NCBI GenBank assembly: GCA_014584315.1
Contig: JACTNA010000022.1
Location: forward strand, 1 to 53,946
Source: Planctomycetota bacterium
GTDB lineage: Bacteria; Planctomycetota; Phycisphaerae; Phycisphaerales; UBA1924
DNA length: 53,946 nucleotides
Reading direction: 5' to 3'
The notes beneath the pieces are model-generated. The model saw only the letters and a program-made list of their open reading frames with translations, made no database searches and was not told the DNA's origin. This document shows, piece by piece, positions 27,101 to 34,300 of this stretch (position 1 is its first letter; each line of letters starts with the position of its first letter). A program made the translations under genes and the position numbers.

Positions 27101-28185
27101 TGGAAGCGGGTGGACCCGTCGGCCCAGACAATGACCGTGCCGCCGTCGCCGGAGGTGGCGGCGTCGGCGGTGAGGGAGGCGTCCGCGGCGACGACGGTGT
27201 GCGAGGCGCGTCGGGTGTCGCCCCCCCCCTGGAGGTCGCCGCCGACCAGGATCGTGCCGCCGCCGGCGTCGCCGGAGGCGTCCACGCGGGCGCCGGTGAC
27301 CCCGACGCGATCGCCGAGGAGTTCGACGCGGCCGCCCGTGGCGCTTGGCTCGCGATTCGAGGCGTCGATCTCGCCGGAGACGAGGGTGGTGGCCGCGCTG
27401 TCGACCGTGACGTGGTCCGCCTTGACGCGGGAAGACTCGAACAGGACGACGCCGTAGACGTCCCCGACGCCGAGGCGGGCGCGGCGGGCGCGAACCTCGC
27501 CGGCGTTTTCGACGCCGCCGGTCGCGCCCGGCGCGGGCTTGCTGACGCGGGCGTAGACGTTGCTGCCGGATTCGCCGATGAGGACCTCGTCGGCGGAGGC
27601 CATGACGACGACGCCGCCCTCCGCGACGATGCGACCGAAGTTGGCGGCGCGGCGTCCGAGCAGGTAGGCGGCGTCGGCCTGGATGACGCCCCGGTTGACG
27701 ACCTCGCCCTGGAGGTCGTAGAAGCGGTCGATGCCGCGGATGAAATCGGCGTTGGTGATGGATCCAGCGGCGGCGTAGATCGCGCCGGCGTTGACGATCG
27801 CGCCATCGCCGAAGTAGACGCCGGCGGGGTTGGTGATGTAGACGCGTCCGTTGGCGAGGAGCGAGCCGTCGATGTGCGTGGGGAGCGCGCCGGTGACGCG
27901 GTTGAGAACGCGGCTGGAGGCGTTCGGCTGCACGAAGCGGACCGTCTCGTGCGGGGCGATGCCGAAGGCGTTGTAGTTGATGATGGCGGTGTGAGAGGTG
28001 TGGATGACGGTCGTCGCGCCGTGGTGCGAAAAGGACGCGCTGCCGTGCACGACCCGCGGGCCGTCGGGGCCTGCGAGCGCGATCGGTCCGCACAGGACGC
28101 TCAGGAGCGGGCTGATGGCGAGGACGCCGTGCGTCCCCCGTTGCGATCGCCTCCCGGCGTGACGGATCTTCTGTCGATTCGGCAT
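15103..28185 (-). CDS. Giant two-partner secretion exoprotein (TpsA)
   Basis: A 4360-residue secreted protein. After a signal sequence (GVLAISPLLSVLCGPIALAG) comes a canonical TPS domain at about residues 35-200: INYNAFGIAPHETVRFVQP, then SSRVLNRVTG and NPAGVYFG (the NPNG-I/L-like block). This domain is recognised by a TpsB pore, which is encoded directly upstream. The body is a long beta-helix made of several repeat classes, including 94-residue units (24300-26300) and 147-residue units (19000-20320). The last 280 or so residues (from about GAAPRESQSARV) switch to a charged helical domain with no recognised toxin motif. A G9 run at 27231-27239 lies near codon 317. The start at 28185 is preferred over 28218 because GAGGG lies nearby and the signal peptide fits. 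An adhesin or surface-layer fibre is inferred. Confidence 0.88.
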   Translation of the reverse strand: MPNRQKIRHAGRRSQRGTHGVLAISPLLSVLCGPIALAGPDGPRVVHGSASFSHHGATTVIHTSHTAIINYNAFGIAPHETVRFVQPNASSRVLNRVTGALPTHIDGSLLANGRVYITNPAGVYFGDGAIVNAGAIYAAAGSITNADFIRGIDRFYDLQGEVVNRGVIQADAAYLLGRRAANFGRIVAEGGVVVMASADEVLIGESGSNVYARVSKPAPGATGGVENAGEVRARRARLGVGDVYGVVLFESSRVKADHVTVDSAATTLVSGEIDASNREPSATGGRVELLGDRVGVTGARVDASGDAGGGTILVGGDLQGGGDTRRASHTVVAADASLTADAATSGDGGTVIVWADGSTRFHGAISARGGSLAGDGGFAEVSGKRSLTADGAVDLGAPAGASGTLLYDPDAIVIIGGTADGSDDPDASATNLETDGGNPGEVLFANVGDSTEPFEVYQSEIEGTDANIILEAGSAITVSGTFDNAEVLIANDRNLTLRTRNKSGDGDSPGGIDLTGSTHGADLAFRTQGTGTITLHAGYDAANVGSEAGDLAASLTVGRLTTAGGAIELRAGSSGGGAVSLLGDATVNGSGGLTVFGPSSLGASISTDGGAVSFSNSNTVTLLADVAIDTDAAGGATAAGNVLFASGGSINGAFSLDIDATADGGGAGGGVTLGSVGGTTPLTGLEVSGSALIMSGSVSVDGGGSVDFTGVPAITLTANAQIDTDAAGGATDAGDVLFAPAGAVNGSRTLTINATADGGGTSGAVSLGNLGTSSPLTGLTVSGATLTLNGDIALNGGGNADLSGTNAVTLAANVALDTDAAGGNFNAGDVLFASAGSLNGAFSLSIDASADGAGAAGAVALGSVGDSTPLSALDVSAASLQLAGDLRVSGGGDVDLSGATVVTLVGPVTIDTDAAGGDTDAGSVLFANASTLDGAFTLAIDSTADGAGTDGDANFGSIGTVTPLAGFTVAGGRATLNGDLRTDGADVDLSGLNAVIVAASLSIDTEAGDDHAAGRVLLAGPTVSADAGALTLSIDTSTGAAGLDGGAIELGDFNAAAGFTVATLAVADAGGAGGAAGGVSFSGTASLGAIDLSALEGSVQIRGATSITTSDSIIDFTTAAGVEGQTPGLDTLTLNAGTGDVRLPGVGQAVPLGGLNVSTTGELRLAGSIALTAGGNADFTGAGAVVLASDVTIDTDAAGGTSDAGDVLFASGGTLDGAFALSIDTTADGGGAGGAVALGTVGNTSRLTGLTVSGASLTLNGNISLNGGGNADFTGVNAVTLASDLTIDTDAAGGATDAGDVLFASGGTINGAFALTIDATATGGGAGGAVALGAAGGSTRLTGLTVSGASLTLNADIRTEGGDVDLTGAGAIAIASTLQIDTAGTPGIAGGSVDLRGATVSATTTDLSLTIDTGTTGAAGGAVFLGDFDDTAGAYVHDLTVITGGSSAGDLTLAGAVLIRNDFTVVGGGDVVIAAGAAALIDTNPDDAGDAGSIDLGTGRIYAAGAGASLTLDASTADAGGSGGAVGIGEVGDGDGAGSFLASLSIDTSGGARAPGDLILNGDVFAEGPIVLTGVVVLGASITIDSNPDDLGASALVDLSGATVTASGAGRDLTIDTRSNDDAGGDVLLGVFGALGGFYVNDLTIHTGGTTAGLLTLSAGVFLDADGSDTADFTLTGGGAIAVASGAAAVIDTNATPSADAGSIDLGSGLIYALGAGATLTLDTRSTDGAGGAIAFGEIGAGPGQRLEGFTARSSGGAGSGVISIANDIDVAGDILFASDVQFGASIGLFSGGGTIDFSGATVSASAAGVDLTLDSSNGAGAGGDVRLGVFGNNGGHYINDLAIDTSGTTTNGALRLFGDLQFDNDAGNAADLGSITLAGGGDVVIHASLTIDTKAGATGDAGPIDFGASNLYAASPALTLTLDTTTADAAGTGGAIFFGRVDDGGGAGAFFAAFTADSRGGAGDGPITLTDDLLVDGAITLAGSVRIGASLAIDTEQGDDGSAGALDLSNATISATGAGFTLTLDTSTAAAATAGNVLLGHADDSGGAFLTALNIDTRAASGTAGNLILNGDVQALAIGLANVTGAVTVAGDSTLTTTDSDINLGNSTGINGTASGAQTLALSAGAGTITLPGVGQATALGALSATTTGAGSTVLNGDVTTAPNGGAGTTGNQTYAGTVTLGGTRTLTAGAGTISFADALQAGANDLTLIADGIEFNGAATGTGILSLRPSTDATSIGLAGAAGTLQLSATTLGNIGPDFSEVRIGTPATGAHTITINSFAIDAPLRLFAPDGLIVLSGTITTTGDAVRFTGPVRLGAAARVVTTSGAPAGANITFDDALTGATADTQTLTLDAGTGGDILFSGAVGATRLGAVTVTNARNLTASSTFAALSITQTDGQGLTTFADTLTAAGAGGVSLTGNQFSLAAVNALAGGVSVQSRTGLTAGAITAGGAVNLALDTDANTVGATGTLAAVTADSITLSGSGDDIWTLNGLLNATGAGGISIGGGTNNLNANVTADAGPVTITGTTVIAANREIFAGSGTLSLAAAQFGANTLTLTANEIDLTGGAASVTGTGSVFLRPTGDAVSIDVGSPAGGTGTLDLSDTDMAAIASTVAGVTIGRVGTGAHEFNIGSLSVTYPITFAAPNGLIRLSGDVTTTGDALVFNGPVRLDATVSINTTSGSPAGANVTFASTLNALNAGVQGLTLNLGTGGDAAFDTAVGATTRLGAVNVANARNLTAAAAFNAASFSQAAGQGLTSFLSTLNLNGAGGLSITSASISLGGTVTSTGGSVAFNGPTSLAGNVITNSHAVAFNGATTLVGNRSINTANAGAGANVTFASTLNGTADSAQNLTINAGTAGDVAFTGAVGGTTRLGAVTITNADDLTASAAFNALSFLQSAGQGLTRFLSTLNLTGASGGSITTASISLGGTVTSTGGPLAFNAPTSLGGNIVTNSRTVAFNGPVTLVGNRSITTANSGSGANVTFASTLNGTTDAAQSLTINAGTAGDVTFTGAVGGTTRLGAIAITNARNVTASAAFRALSFAQAAGQAATTFNGILDTSGAAGFAFTGAALTFNDDVTTSGGGAISVANSGLFTIASGAPVNASGGLSQSGAGPVSIGANITAAGTPISFAGPVTFAQPVELVGGSITFLSTAAASSNALTLTADEIDLLGGANSFSGSSSLLLRPTTAGVSIDIGSPAGGSGTLELSDTDLAALADGFSAITIGRADGQHTIVIGSATFRDPTTIRTPSAGSITVAGTLTGTGNASFLLDGSGATTFLNAPIVTDGDNVTIDDAVIVGAGASIDTGAGPGNVLITGTVDGANALPITAGAGSVTLQQAVGSTTPLASVAFSGSAINLPSVRTTGPQTYTGPTTLNGDLTTLSAGAITIDGPLTLAVGVALTTAGASGDDLTVIGTTDGPHTLTVNAGSGAASFAGAIGATARPASINATAAAISLPTVDTDGPQTYTGATTLNGDLTSHAAGAITLAGPATLATDLSITTRGQSGDGVSVQAIDGPHALAIAAGEAGFTATGAIGGTTPLTQFSADAATIDVRSITTTFGQTLTGAATLRGDLANLDEAPILIDGPVTLASPVTITNSGSSLATVTVTGSVDGANPLTISAPGAVVSLDNEVGATTPPTALTITAASFTPPRITTAGPQTYNAAVSLGTPLTTVGTGSIAFTGPVFLFADSVLTTAAGATDGVSFVGTLDGAFTLTINSGAGPISFAQAIGADAPLASLLVPAAGSIDFAAPVAISGAATITNSATMTTGPAAPLTIGGAFTQDGSGATVILAPLAASSASFAGPVSLGGDIAADSVSFASPVTLIGDHTITADTILFAAGANSDATPRLLTTDAATSVRFTGGVGTASPLRSFVQQGAGVVILDGDLTTTTGLTFAVPVLVASDSIIQVLGTPTLADSIVFLDTVNSLADPRSLTLLVNPSLGEAAPGLPLQLNLARVEFHAPVGAAAPLDNLHLMFSESRGINGRIGVPAWATIWAPDGMAATLAGDFRMGQNEKLSALGAISLTAGGSIIHGDLTALTTIDLTAPDIFIQTREAGPVLAGIGVIDTDDGVDMVGAQSITYSVVPQVLGSGPIPTFATNDGAGGSPTVTGFPFRAFGSVTADLFASGLDLRSSGPTNANVSEAIAGAAPRESQSARVSQDTAVGRAARDELQQLGLAPRDPDLGTLIEALIGRALYNDVPRAATVSRAEVTVNRLSSEVVQAVLTSYRELVLGDAPDATEGNESRVAEIQRRLPLIASTLNAALEAYSQAEPGDTFDPEGFRRFITDSPEWSEAAGYINGIDRLLRDVELLGLSPRERQIVRSTLFRDVTDGQAILMQRLEQVVGTDPLAVGRR
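19000..20320 (-). repeat. Three in-frame 441-bp repeats in the TpsA gene
   Basis: The block GAGGCGCGT recurs at 19120, 19561 and 20002, exactly 441 bp (147 codons) apart, within longer near-identical flanks. The encoded unit contains the theme FTGAVGGTTRLGAVTITNA followed by a phrase like SISLGGTVTSTGG. High identity suggests recent expansion or gene conversion. Boundaries are approximate. Confidence 0.8.
24300..26300 (-). repeat. 94-residue (282-bp) repeats in the TpsA gene
   Basis: Six units carry the phrase DTDAAGG. Their DNA anchors (GCCGCC followed by GGCGTCGGT) lie at 26281, 25999, 25717 and 25435, exactly 282 bp apart, and again at 24586 and 24304, also 282 bp apart; a diverged unit lies between the two blocks. 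The Asp-rich loops could bind calcium. Boundaries are approximate. Confidence 0.8.
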
Positions 28186-28224
28186 GGCTCGGCCCTCGCG
28201 CGCCCGGCGCGCCCGCACTCAGAC

Positions 28225-30231
28225 TCAGAACAGGAACGTGAACACGAAGTGGAAGCGGTTGCTCCCGGCCTTGACCTGACCCTCGATCTCCTCGATGGCG
28301 GCGGCCCAGTCCATCCGAAGGCTGACGTTCCGGTAGAGGAGCAGTTCGACGCCGACGCCCGCGCCGAGCATGTCCTGGTCGCTCTCGAACGCCTGCCTGT
28401 CGCTGTTGACGACGCGGGCCGCGTCGACGAATCCGCGGAGGATCAGGTCCCAGTCGGGGCGGCCGTAGGGCTGCTGGGGGGCATACCGGAACGGTCGGCC
28501 GAAGAGCGATCGCGGCTCCTCTTCGATCTCGAAGGCTCGGGGGACGTGGAAGCGGTACTCGGCCGAGGCGATGACGACCGTGTCGCCGGCGGTGATGGAC
28601 TCGGGGTAGCCGCGGACGGAGTAGAGGCCTCCGGCGACCTGCTCGGCGTTGGGGATGAGGCGGTTGTCGAAGGCGTACTGGCCGCGGACGCCGAGGGCGA
28701 TCTCGTGGGCGAGGGTGCGTGCGCGCTCTCCGTCGCGGCCGGCCAGGAGCGGCTCGAGGAAGAACGACGTGCCGAGCGCCCACTGGAGGACGACCCAGTC
28801 CTCATCGAGGGCGAGGCGGCCGAGTTTGGTCATCTCGTCGACGCCCGCGCCGGAGACGTCGGACATGGAGAACTCGAGCGCGAGTTGGCCTTCGAGGGTC
28901 CACTCGTCGGTTCGGCGCTCGGCGCGTGCGCCGACGCGCGGGATGAAGAAGTCCTCGCGTCCCTGGATGGCGACGACCTCGTTGTTGACCTCGACGTTCT
29001 CCCAGCGCGCGCCGGCGAACAGGTCGATGAAGAGCTCTCGCTCCTGGAGGACGTTGAGGATGAGTTCGCCGCCGGCGGTCCAGCCCTCGCCGGTGAATCG
29101 CTCGCCGGCCTGCCCGACGTCGGAGGCGGTGAACTTGCTGTAACTGCCGAAGACGCGCCATCGGAGGCGTTCGAGGCGGGCGAGGGGGGCCTCGTAGGAG
29201 CCGACGAAGGCGTGGGCCTGGGAGAACCCGGCGGTGATGTACTCGACGGTGAGGATGTCGTCGTTGTTGGTGAGTTGGTTGTGGATCAGGCCGAATCGCT
29301 CGCGCCAGGTGTCGGTTTCCTTCGTGCCGGTGTTCGAGAGTTGGAAGTAGAAGGAGAGGGGGCGGCTCTCGGCGACGAGGTAGTCGAGGGCGGCCTCGCC
29401 GGTCTCGAAGGCGGGGGCGACGGCGATGTCCACGCGCCGCCCGGGATGGCGGTTGAGGCGCAGGGTGTACGAGTCGAGTTGGTCGCGTCGGATGAGGTCG
29501 CGGCGCGGCTCGTCGGGCGTCGGCTCGGCCCCGTCGTGCTCCGCGGGTTCGGGGCGCCACGGCTTCACCGGAGAGTTCTCGCGGATGCGGGCGTGGGCGG
29601 GGTTGTTGAGGCGTTCCTCCTTCGGGAACCTGGACCCCGAGGCGATCGAGCGGACCTGCACGACGATGCCGGTGTAGATGTCGAGGGTGAGCGATTCATC
29701 CTCTTCGAGGTCGCGCAGGTCCTCGTTGGTTTCGCGGTCGATCTGGTCGTCGCTCGGGGCGACGACAACGCCGATGAGGCCTCGCGAACGGAACGCCTCG
29801 AAGATGACCGCCGCGACCTGATTGATCGCGCTCTCGGACATTTCGCCGATGCCTGCGCGTCCGATGTCCGCGACGCGGAGGCGCACGGTCTCGACGCCCT
29901 CGCGCGGCGCGACGTACGCGCCGTCGTCGATCCCCAGTTCGACCTCCAGCGCGTAGAGGGCTTCGAGCGCGGGGTGCTCCGGGTGCTCGCGGAAGTACCG
30001 GAGGCGCAGTTCGCTCAACGGGTAGAAGAGCTCGGCGATCGGCTGCGGCTCTTCGTCGGCGGGAGGCGCCGCGTGCTCCTGCGCAGGGTCTTCGTCCGGC
30101 GGCGGAGGCTCGGCGTCCTGGGCCATCGCGGCCGTCTGGGCGAGCAGGCACACCACCCCCGCCCAGAAGGTTGCGATAGACCGGCCCACCCCAGAGAACC
30201 GATGCCGATCGTGCTTCATTGTCCGCCCCAT
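28225..30231 (-). CDS. Two-partner secretion transporter (TpsB, Omp85 superfamily)
   Basis: A 668-residue outer-membrane pore expected to export the adjacent TpsA protein. It has a signal peptide ending near TAAMAQDAE, an acidic Pro-rich linker, a POTRA-like region at about 65-170 (VETVRLRVADIGRAGIGE, then INQVAAVIFEAFRSRGLIGV), and a C-terminal beta-barrel ending in Phe (FHFVFTFLF). The Omp85 loop-6 motif appears as VRGYPES near residue 537. It is longer than FhaC owing to inserts between POTRA and barrel. An internal ATG at 30219 is an alternative start. TpsA follows 39 bases downstream, the usual tpsB-tpsA order. Confidence 0.88.
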   Translation of the reverse strand: MGRTMKHDRHRFSGVGRSIATFWAGVVCLLAQTAAMAQDAEPPPPDEDPAQEHAAPPADEEPQPIAELFYPLSELRLRYFREHPEHPALEALYALEVELGIDDGAYVAPREGVETVRLRVADIGRAGIGEMSESAINQVAAVIFEAFRSRGLIGVVVAPSDDQIDRETNEDLRDLEEDESLTLDIYTGIVVQVRSIASGSRFPKEERLNNPAHARIRENSPVKPWRPEPAEHDGAEPTPDEPRRDLIRRDQLDSYTLRLNRHPGRRVDIAVAPAFETGEAALDYLVAESRPLSFYFQLSNTGTKETDTWRERFGLIHNQLTNNDDILTVEYITAGFSQAHAFVGSYEAPLARLERLRWRVFGSYSKFTASDVGQAGERFTGEGWTAGGELILNVLQERELFIDLFAGARWENVEVNNEVVAIQGREDFFIPRVGARAERRTDEWTLEGQLALEFSMSDVSGAGVDEMTKLGRLALDEDWVVLQWALGTSFFLEPLLAGRDGERARTLAHEIALGVRGQYAFDNRLIPNAEQVAGGLYSVRGYPESITAGDTVVIASAEYRFHVPRAFEIEEEPRSLFGRPFRYAPQQPYGRPDWDLILRGFVDAARVVNSDRQAFESDQDMLGAGVGVELLLYRNVSLRMDWAAAIEEIEGQVKAGSNRFHFVFTFLF

Positions 30232-30250
30232 GCCAACAGAGGAGCCACCG

Positions 30251-30276
30251 CCCCCACGGCGCGATTAACCCGTGGG
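30251..30276 (-). promoter_or_regulatory. 8-bp hairpin in the tpsB leader
   Basis: Perfect arms CCCCACGG (30251-30258) and CCGTGGGG (30269-30276) flank a 10-base AT-containing loop, 20 bases upstream of the tpsB start. It could be a regulatory structure in the mRNA leader or a protein-binding inverted repeat. Confidence 0.4.
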
Positions 30277-30329
30277 GAGTATCCCGACCTTCGGCCCAAG
30301 GTATCCGCAGTTCGATCGCCCCGCAATAG

Positions 30330-30349
30330 CCCCTCCGGCGTTCGAGGGG
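30330..30349 (-). terminator. Hairpin after tagF
   Basis: Arms CCCCTC and GAGGGG pair around an 8-base loop, five bases past the tagF stop on the minus strand. The sequence that follows has only a weak T content, so it may attenuate rather than fully block read-through into the secretion pair. Confidence 0.4.
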
Positions 30350-30354
30350 GCGGC

Positions 30355-31344
30355 TCAGGCCGTGCCCGCGGCGCGGATCGCCTCCTCGACGCCCGCGACG
30401 AAGTCCGACTCGAGGTCGTAGGGCACGTCGGTGGTCAGCGGGACAGCGGATTCGGACGCCTGGAGACAGAAGAACTGCTGCGGCGTTGGCTCTCCGATCA
30501 CGGCGTCCACCCACTTGTGTCGCATGGGGAGCAGGAGCAGCAAGGGGACCGCCTCGGCGAGTTGCGTGGCGAAGAACCGCGACCACAGCAGCGCGGAGGC
30601 CACGGGCGAGTCCCCGCAGCGCGGGACGCGGACGGACTTGGCGCGCAAGGCGGAGGCGGCACGGGCGCGCGTCGTGGACCCTCCGGCGCCGAGAGGACGG
30701 AACGCGGAGAGTTCCCGCTCGGTCTCGTACATGAGCCTGTGCAGCCCGACGCGGCCCGGCCCCATCTCCGGGCGCGCGGCGAGTTCGACGATCGCGGGCG
30801 TTGCGCCGTCGGAATCGAGGGATTGCGGGAGCGGTTCGTGCCCCAGTTTGGCGGCGGCGCGCCTGAGGTCGTCGCCGAGCCGGGCGAACGCCTCGGCGAC
30901 CGCGGCGCGGTCTCGGGCCTGAACGCACTTGCCCTCGAACCACTCGAGCCTTCGCACGATCTGCTCGAGCGACCATTCGAGCGGCGCGCCGGTGCAATGG
31001 ACGGCGACGACCATCGGAAACTGCGAGCGTCCCTTGCCGTCGCGCGATGACCAGAGCCTGCCGATGACGTGGCCCTTGGGCAGGCGCCAGACGAAGACGT
31101 GACGGAAGCCCTCGGCGCGCGCGTGCTCGTCGAGTCGCTCCCATGCTCCCGAGTCGATGTTGTTCGCGATGCCTTCGGTGTAGAGCCGGCGCTTGACCCA
31201 GGCGAGCTCCTCTGTTTCGAGCGGGAAGTCCTCGATGTGGTCGTCCCAGCCCGGATGCTTGCCGAACACGGCGAGGCGCACGGCGGCCCCGTCTCCGTCA
31301 CGGCCCCCGATCAGTTTGCCCAGCCGTTTCAGCATCGCTCCCAC
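30355..31344 (-). CDS. tagF: Type VI secretion-associated protein TagF-like
   Basis: A 329-residue cytosolic protein. The N-terminal domain (about residues 20-150) matches TagF: LAVFGKHPGWDDHIEDF, then FRHVFVWRLP and GRSQFPMVVAVHC. In characterised systems TagF is a post-translational repressor of T6SS assembly that acts through Fha. The C-terminal half (about 190-329) is less familiar. It starts with GTG at 31344 or ATG at 31335, 22 bases after the tssM stop, so it is the last gene of the tight set beginning with the FHA-C-like gene. A hairpin follows its stop. Confidence 0.75.
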   Translation of the reverse strand: MGAMLKRLGKLIGGRDGDGAAVRLAVFGKHPGWDDHIEDFPLETEELAWVKRRLYTEGIANNIDSGAWERLDEHARAEGFRHVFVWRLPKGHVIGRLWSSRDGKGRSQFPMVVAVHCTGAPLEWSLEQIVRRLEWFEGKCVQARDRAAVAEAFARLGDDLRRAAAKLGHEPLPQSLDSDGATPAIVELAARPEMGPGRVGLHRLMYETERELSAFRPLGAGGSTTRARAASALRAKSVRVPRCGDSPVASALLWSRFFATQLAEAVPLLLLLPMRHKWVDAVIGEPTPQQFFCLQASESAVPLTTDVPYDLESDFVAGVEEAIRAAGTA

Positions 31345-31366
31345 TCATCAGACGGTCCGCCGCCGA

Positions 31367-34300
31367 TCACTCCGGCCACCAGGACTCCGCGGGCCACTGC
31401 GCGGGAGAAGGCAGGGTTCGATTCGCCCGCAGCCCGATGCGCACCCCGACGGGCTGGGCGTTCCCTCCGACGGGCCGAGCCTGCACGGTGACGGCCCAGA
31501 CACCGTCGAGGCCCTGGCCCGCCAACGGCTCTCCACCCCACGCGGCCAGAGCGCCCAGCGCGGTCCACGGGTCGGGGATGGTGGCGACCGCGGCGACTGG
31601 GACGCCCTCCGCCGCCGTCTCATAGAACCTGATCTCGAGTTCACCTCCGGGCGAGACGATCCCGCCGACGGCCGGCGTGGGTGAGTCGGGCACGAGCGGG
31701 AACCGAGAGCGCCCGTCCGCGTCCGTCTTGCGCAGGCCGGCCTCGAACAGCCCGAACGCCGCGTACGGGGGGGGCGTGCCGGGATGGTGCGCGGCGGGGA
31801 GCGCGACGATCTCGAAGGTGAGCGGCGAGTCGTCCGATCGCAGCGCGTCGAGCACGGCGCAGACGCCGTCGAACCACGCCGCGCCGCGCGGGCCGGGGAG
31901 CGCGACGCCGCCCCGCATCCGCTCGATCTCGCCGTCGACGACGGCGATGTTCGTGCGCGCGCCCTCGCCGAGCGTGCTTCCGGACGGGCCGTTGGCGGGC
32001 GCGCGGGCGAGGGCGGCGCGGACCTCATCGGCGGCGCGGCGGGCATCGTCCACGCGACCCCTGTCCAGCGTGCGGTCGGACTCGCGACAGAGCGGGATGC
32101 CGCGCGAGTCACGGAGGAGATCGACCGCCGCCCTGGCCTGTGACTGCCCGGACTCGGCGAGCGTCCGCAGCGCCGCCATCCAGACGCCGGACCAGTACCC
32201 GGCGTCCTCTCCGCCCATGAGAAGGCGCGCGGTGAGGGCCTCCGGCTCCATGGCGAGGACCGCCCGGCGGGCCTGCGCCGGATCGCGACCCAGCGATTCC
32301 CAGGCGCGAACGCCGCGTTCGCAGCGCTGGACGAACGCGTCCTCGGCGACTCTGGCGAGTTCGTCCCCGGCCCGGACAACGGCTTCGCTCGCGCGCGAAC
32401 GGGCCTGCGGCGTCGCCCATGGCGGCACGACGCCGAGCGCTTCGCGTGCGGCGTGCGCCGTGACGCGGATCGCCTCGCAGGCTTCGCGGGCGTCGAGTCG
32501 CGAGAGCGAGCCCTGCGCGGCGGTCCAGTCGGGCTTCACGCCGAAACTCGCGGACAACGGCCCCGGGACCTGCAACGCCCAGTAGGCGACATAGGCGTCG
32601 GCGTAGGCGGTGGCGGAGTCGAGCAGGTCTCCGGCGCGAGCGGACAACTCCCCGCCGGCGAGCAGCGCGGCGCCGTCCTCGCGCGTGAGGGCGATGATCT
32701 CGGAGACCGACCGGAAGAGCGAGGCGGCGGCCCCGGGATGGAACTCCTGATCGTGCGTGCCGCCGTGCGTCGGCGTGAGCGGGATCGCCGGGCGATCGAT
32801 CGGGGGCAGGCCGGACGCGCGCGTGGCGACGACCGATCGCAAGCGATCCGGTCCGCCGGCGAGCGAGACGAGCGCGGCGTCGATGGCGGCGTGGCGCTGG
32901 CGTGCGGTGGAAGCGCGGAGGATCGCGAGCAGGCGCTGCTCGGCGTCGCCGAAACCCGCGGCGGCGACGAGGTCGCTGTCCTCCCGGGTGCGCCGATCGA
33001 TCTCGTCGAGGCGTGTGGCGAGGTCGGCGGCGGCGCGGCTCTCCCCCGGCGTGAGCGACGCAACGACCCGCAGCAGCGCGTCCCGACGGCGTTGGTAGGC
33101 GGGCCGGCCTTGCTCGTCGGTCTCGAGATAGCGCGCGCCGCGCCCGCTGAGCGCCTGCCGAAGCCGCGTTGTCCGCTCGGTGAGTTCCGAGTCGAGAAGC
33201 ACGCTCCGCGCGGTCGAGAGTTCGCTCTGGAGCGGGGCGAGCGACGGGAGCGCGCCCAACTCGGCCTCGAGCGGCGTGAACGCGAGACGGATGCGCTCGC
33301 GGAGCGACTGTGCGGCCCGCTCCGCGGCGCCGAGGATGGTCTGCGCATCCGTGGCGTCGAGATCGGCCAGCGCATCGGAAAGCCCGCGAGCGGCCCCGTC
33401 GTACCGAGCGACCGCGTCCGCCCAGGCGCGGGCCGCGCGGTCGTACTCCTCGATGGATCCGGCGCGAGCGACACCCTCGTCCGCAAGGAGCGTCGCTTCG
33501 GCACGCTCCACCGCTTCGAGCGCGGCGCCGAGTCGGTCGATGCCTCCCGCGCCGCCGGCACGCACCTCGGCGCGCCAACGCTCGACGAACAGTCTCACGC
33601 CGGCCGCGACGGCCGCGCCGGCCTCGGGCGTGCCCCGACGCAGGATCGGCGGGGGCCATTCGTGTCGCGCACCCTGAGGGCTGTACGCCCACGCGAGCGC
33701 GGGCGAGGCATCCGCGATCGCCCGGGCGGCCCGGGCGGCGTCGTCCGGCTCGTCGGCGAGCACGTACCGGACGAGCGTGCCGAGGTCGAGGCCCGCGCCC
33801 CCCCCGCCGGCCAGCGGGAGGCCCGCCTCCAGGCGGATCATCTGGCGCAGGGCGAGCGTCGATTCGTCAGACCAGGTGTCGGCGGATTCCGCTTCGAGTT
33901 TCCGGCGCGCGGCATCGACGACCGGGACGATCACCGATCGCTCGACGGCGACCACGAACGCGCGTCCGCGCATCTCGTCGAGGTCGCCGAACCCGCGCGC
34001 GATCGGCGCGAAGATCGCGGGCACGCTGACCTCGCGCTCGACCCAGGGGAGCGCGTCCGCGGCAAACCCGGCGACGGTCGTGCGGAGCGGACCGAGGCGG
34101 AGTTCGCGGTCGCCGTCGTAATCGAAGCCGGAACGGCCGCCCGTGCGTTCGACGACGATGGTCGCGGGCGATCGGTCGCTGTCGGGCGCGAACTCGGCGC
34201 GGACGGCCGACCAGAGGCGCTGGTGGCCGTCGAGCGCCTGACGGAACCGCTGGCCCGACACCCAGGTGACGCCGATCGCGATGAGCACGGCGGCCAGTCC

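Noticed and set aside
15103..28185. CdiA-type contact-dependent inhibition toxin
   Set aside because: No toxin domain or VENN-like motif at the C-terminus, and no small immunity gene downstream; a convergent pseudopilin gene follows instead.
26578..31050. 1490-codon plus-strand open frame opposite tpsA and tpsB
   Set aside because: It lies antisense to clearly recognisable TPS-domain and Omp85 sequence, is dominated by Gly, Ala, Arg, Asp and Val, and shows no domain. Long antisense frames are expected where the third codon position is nearly always G or C.
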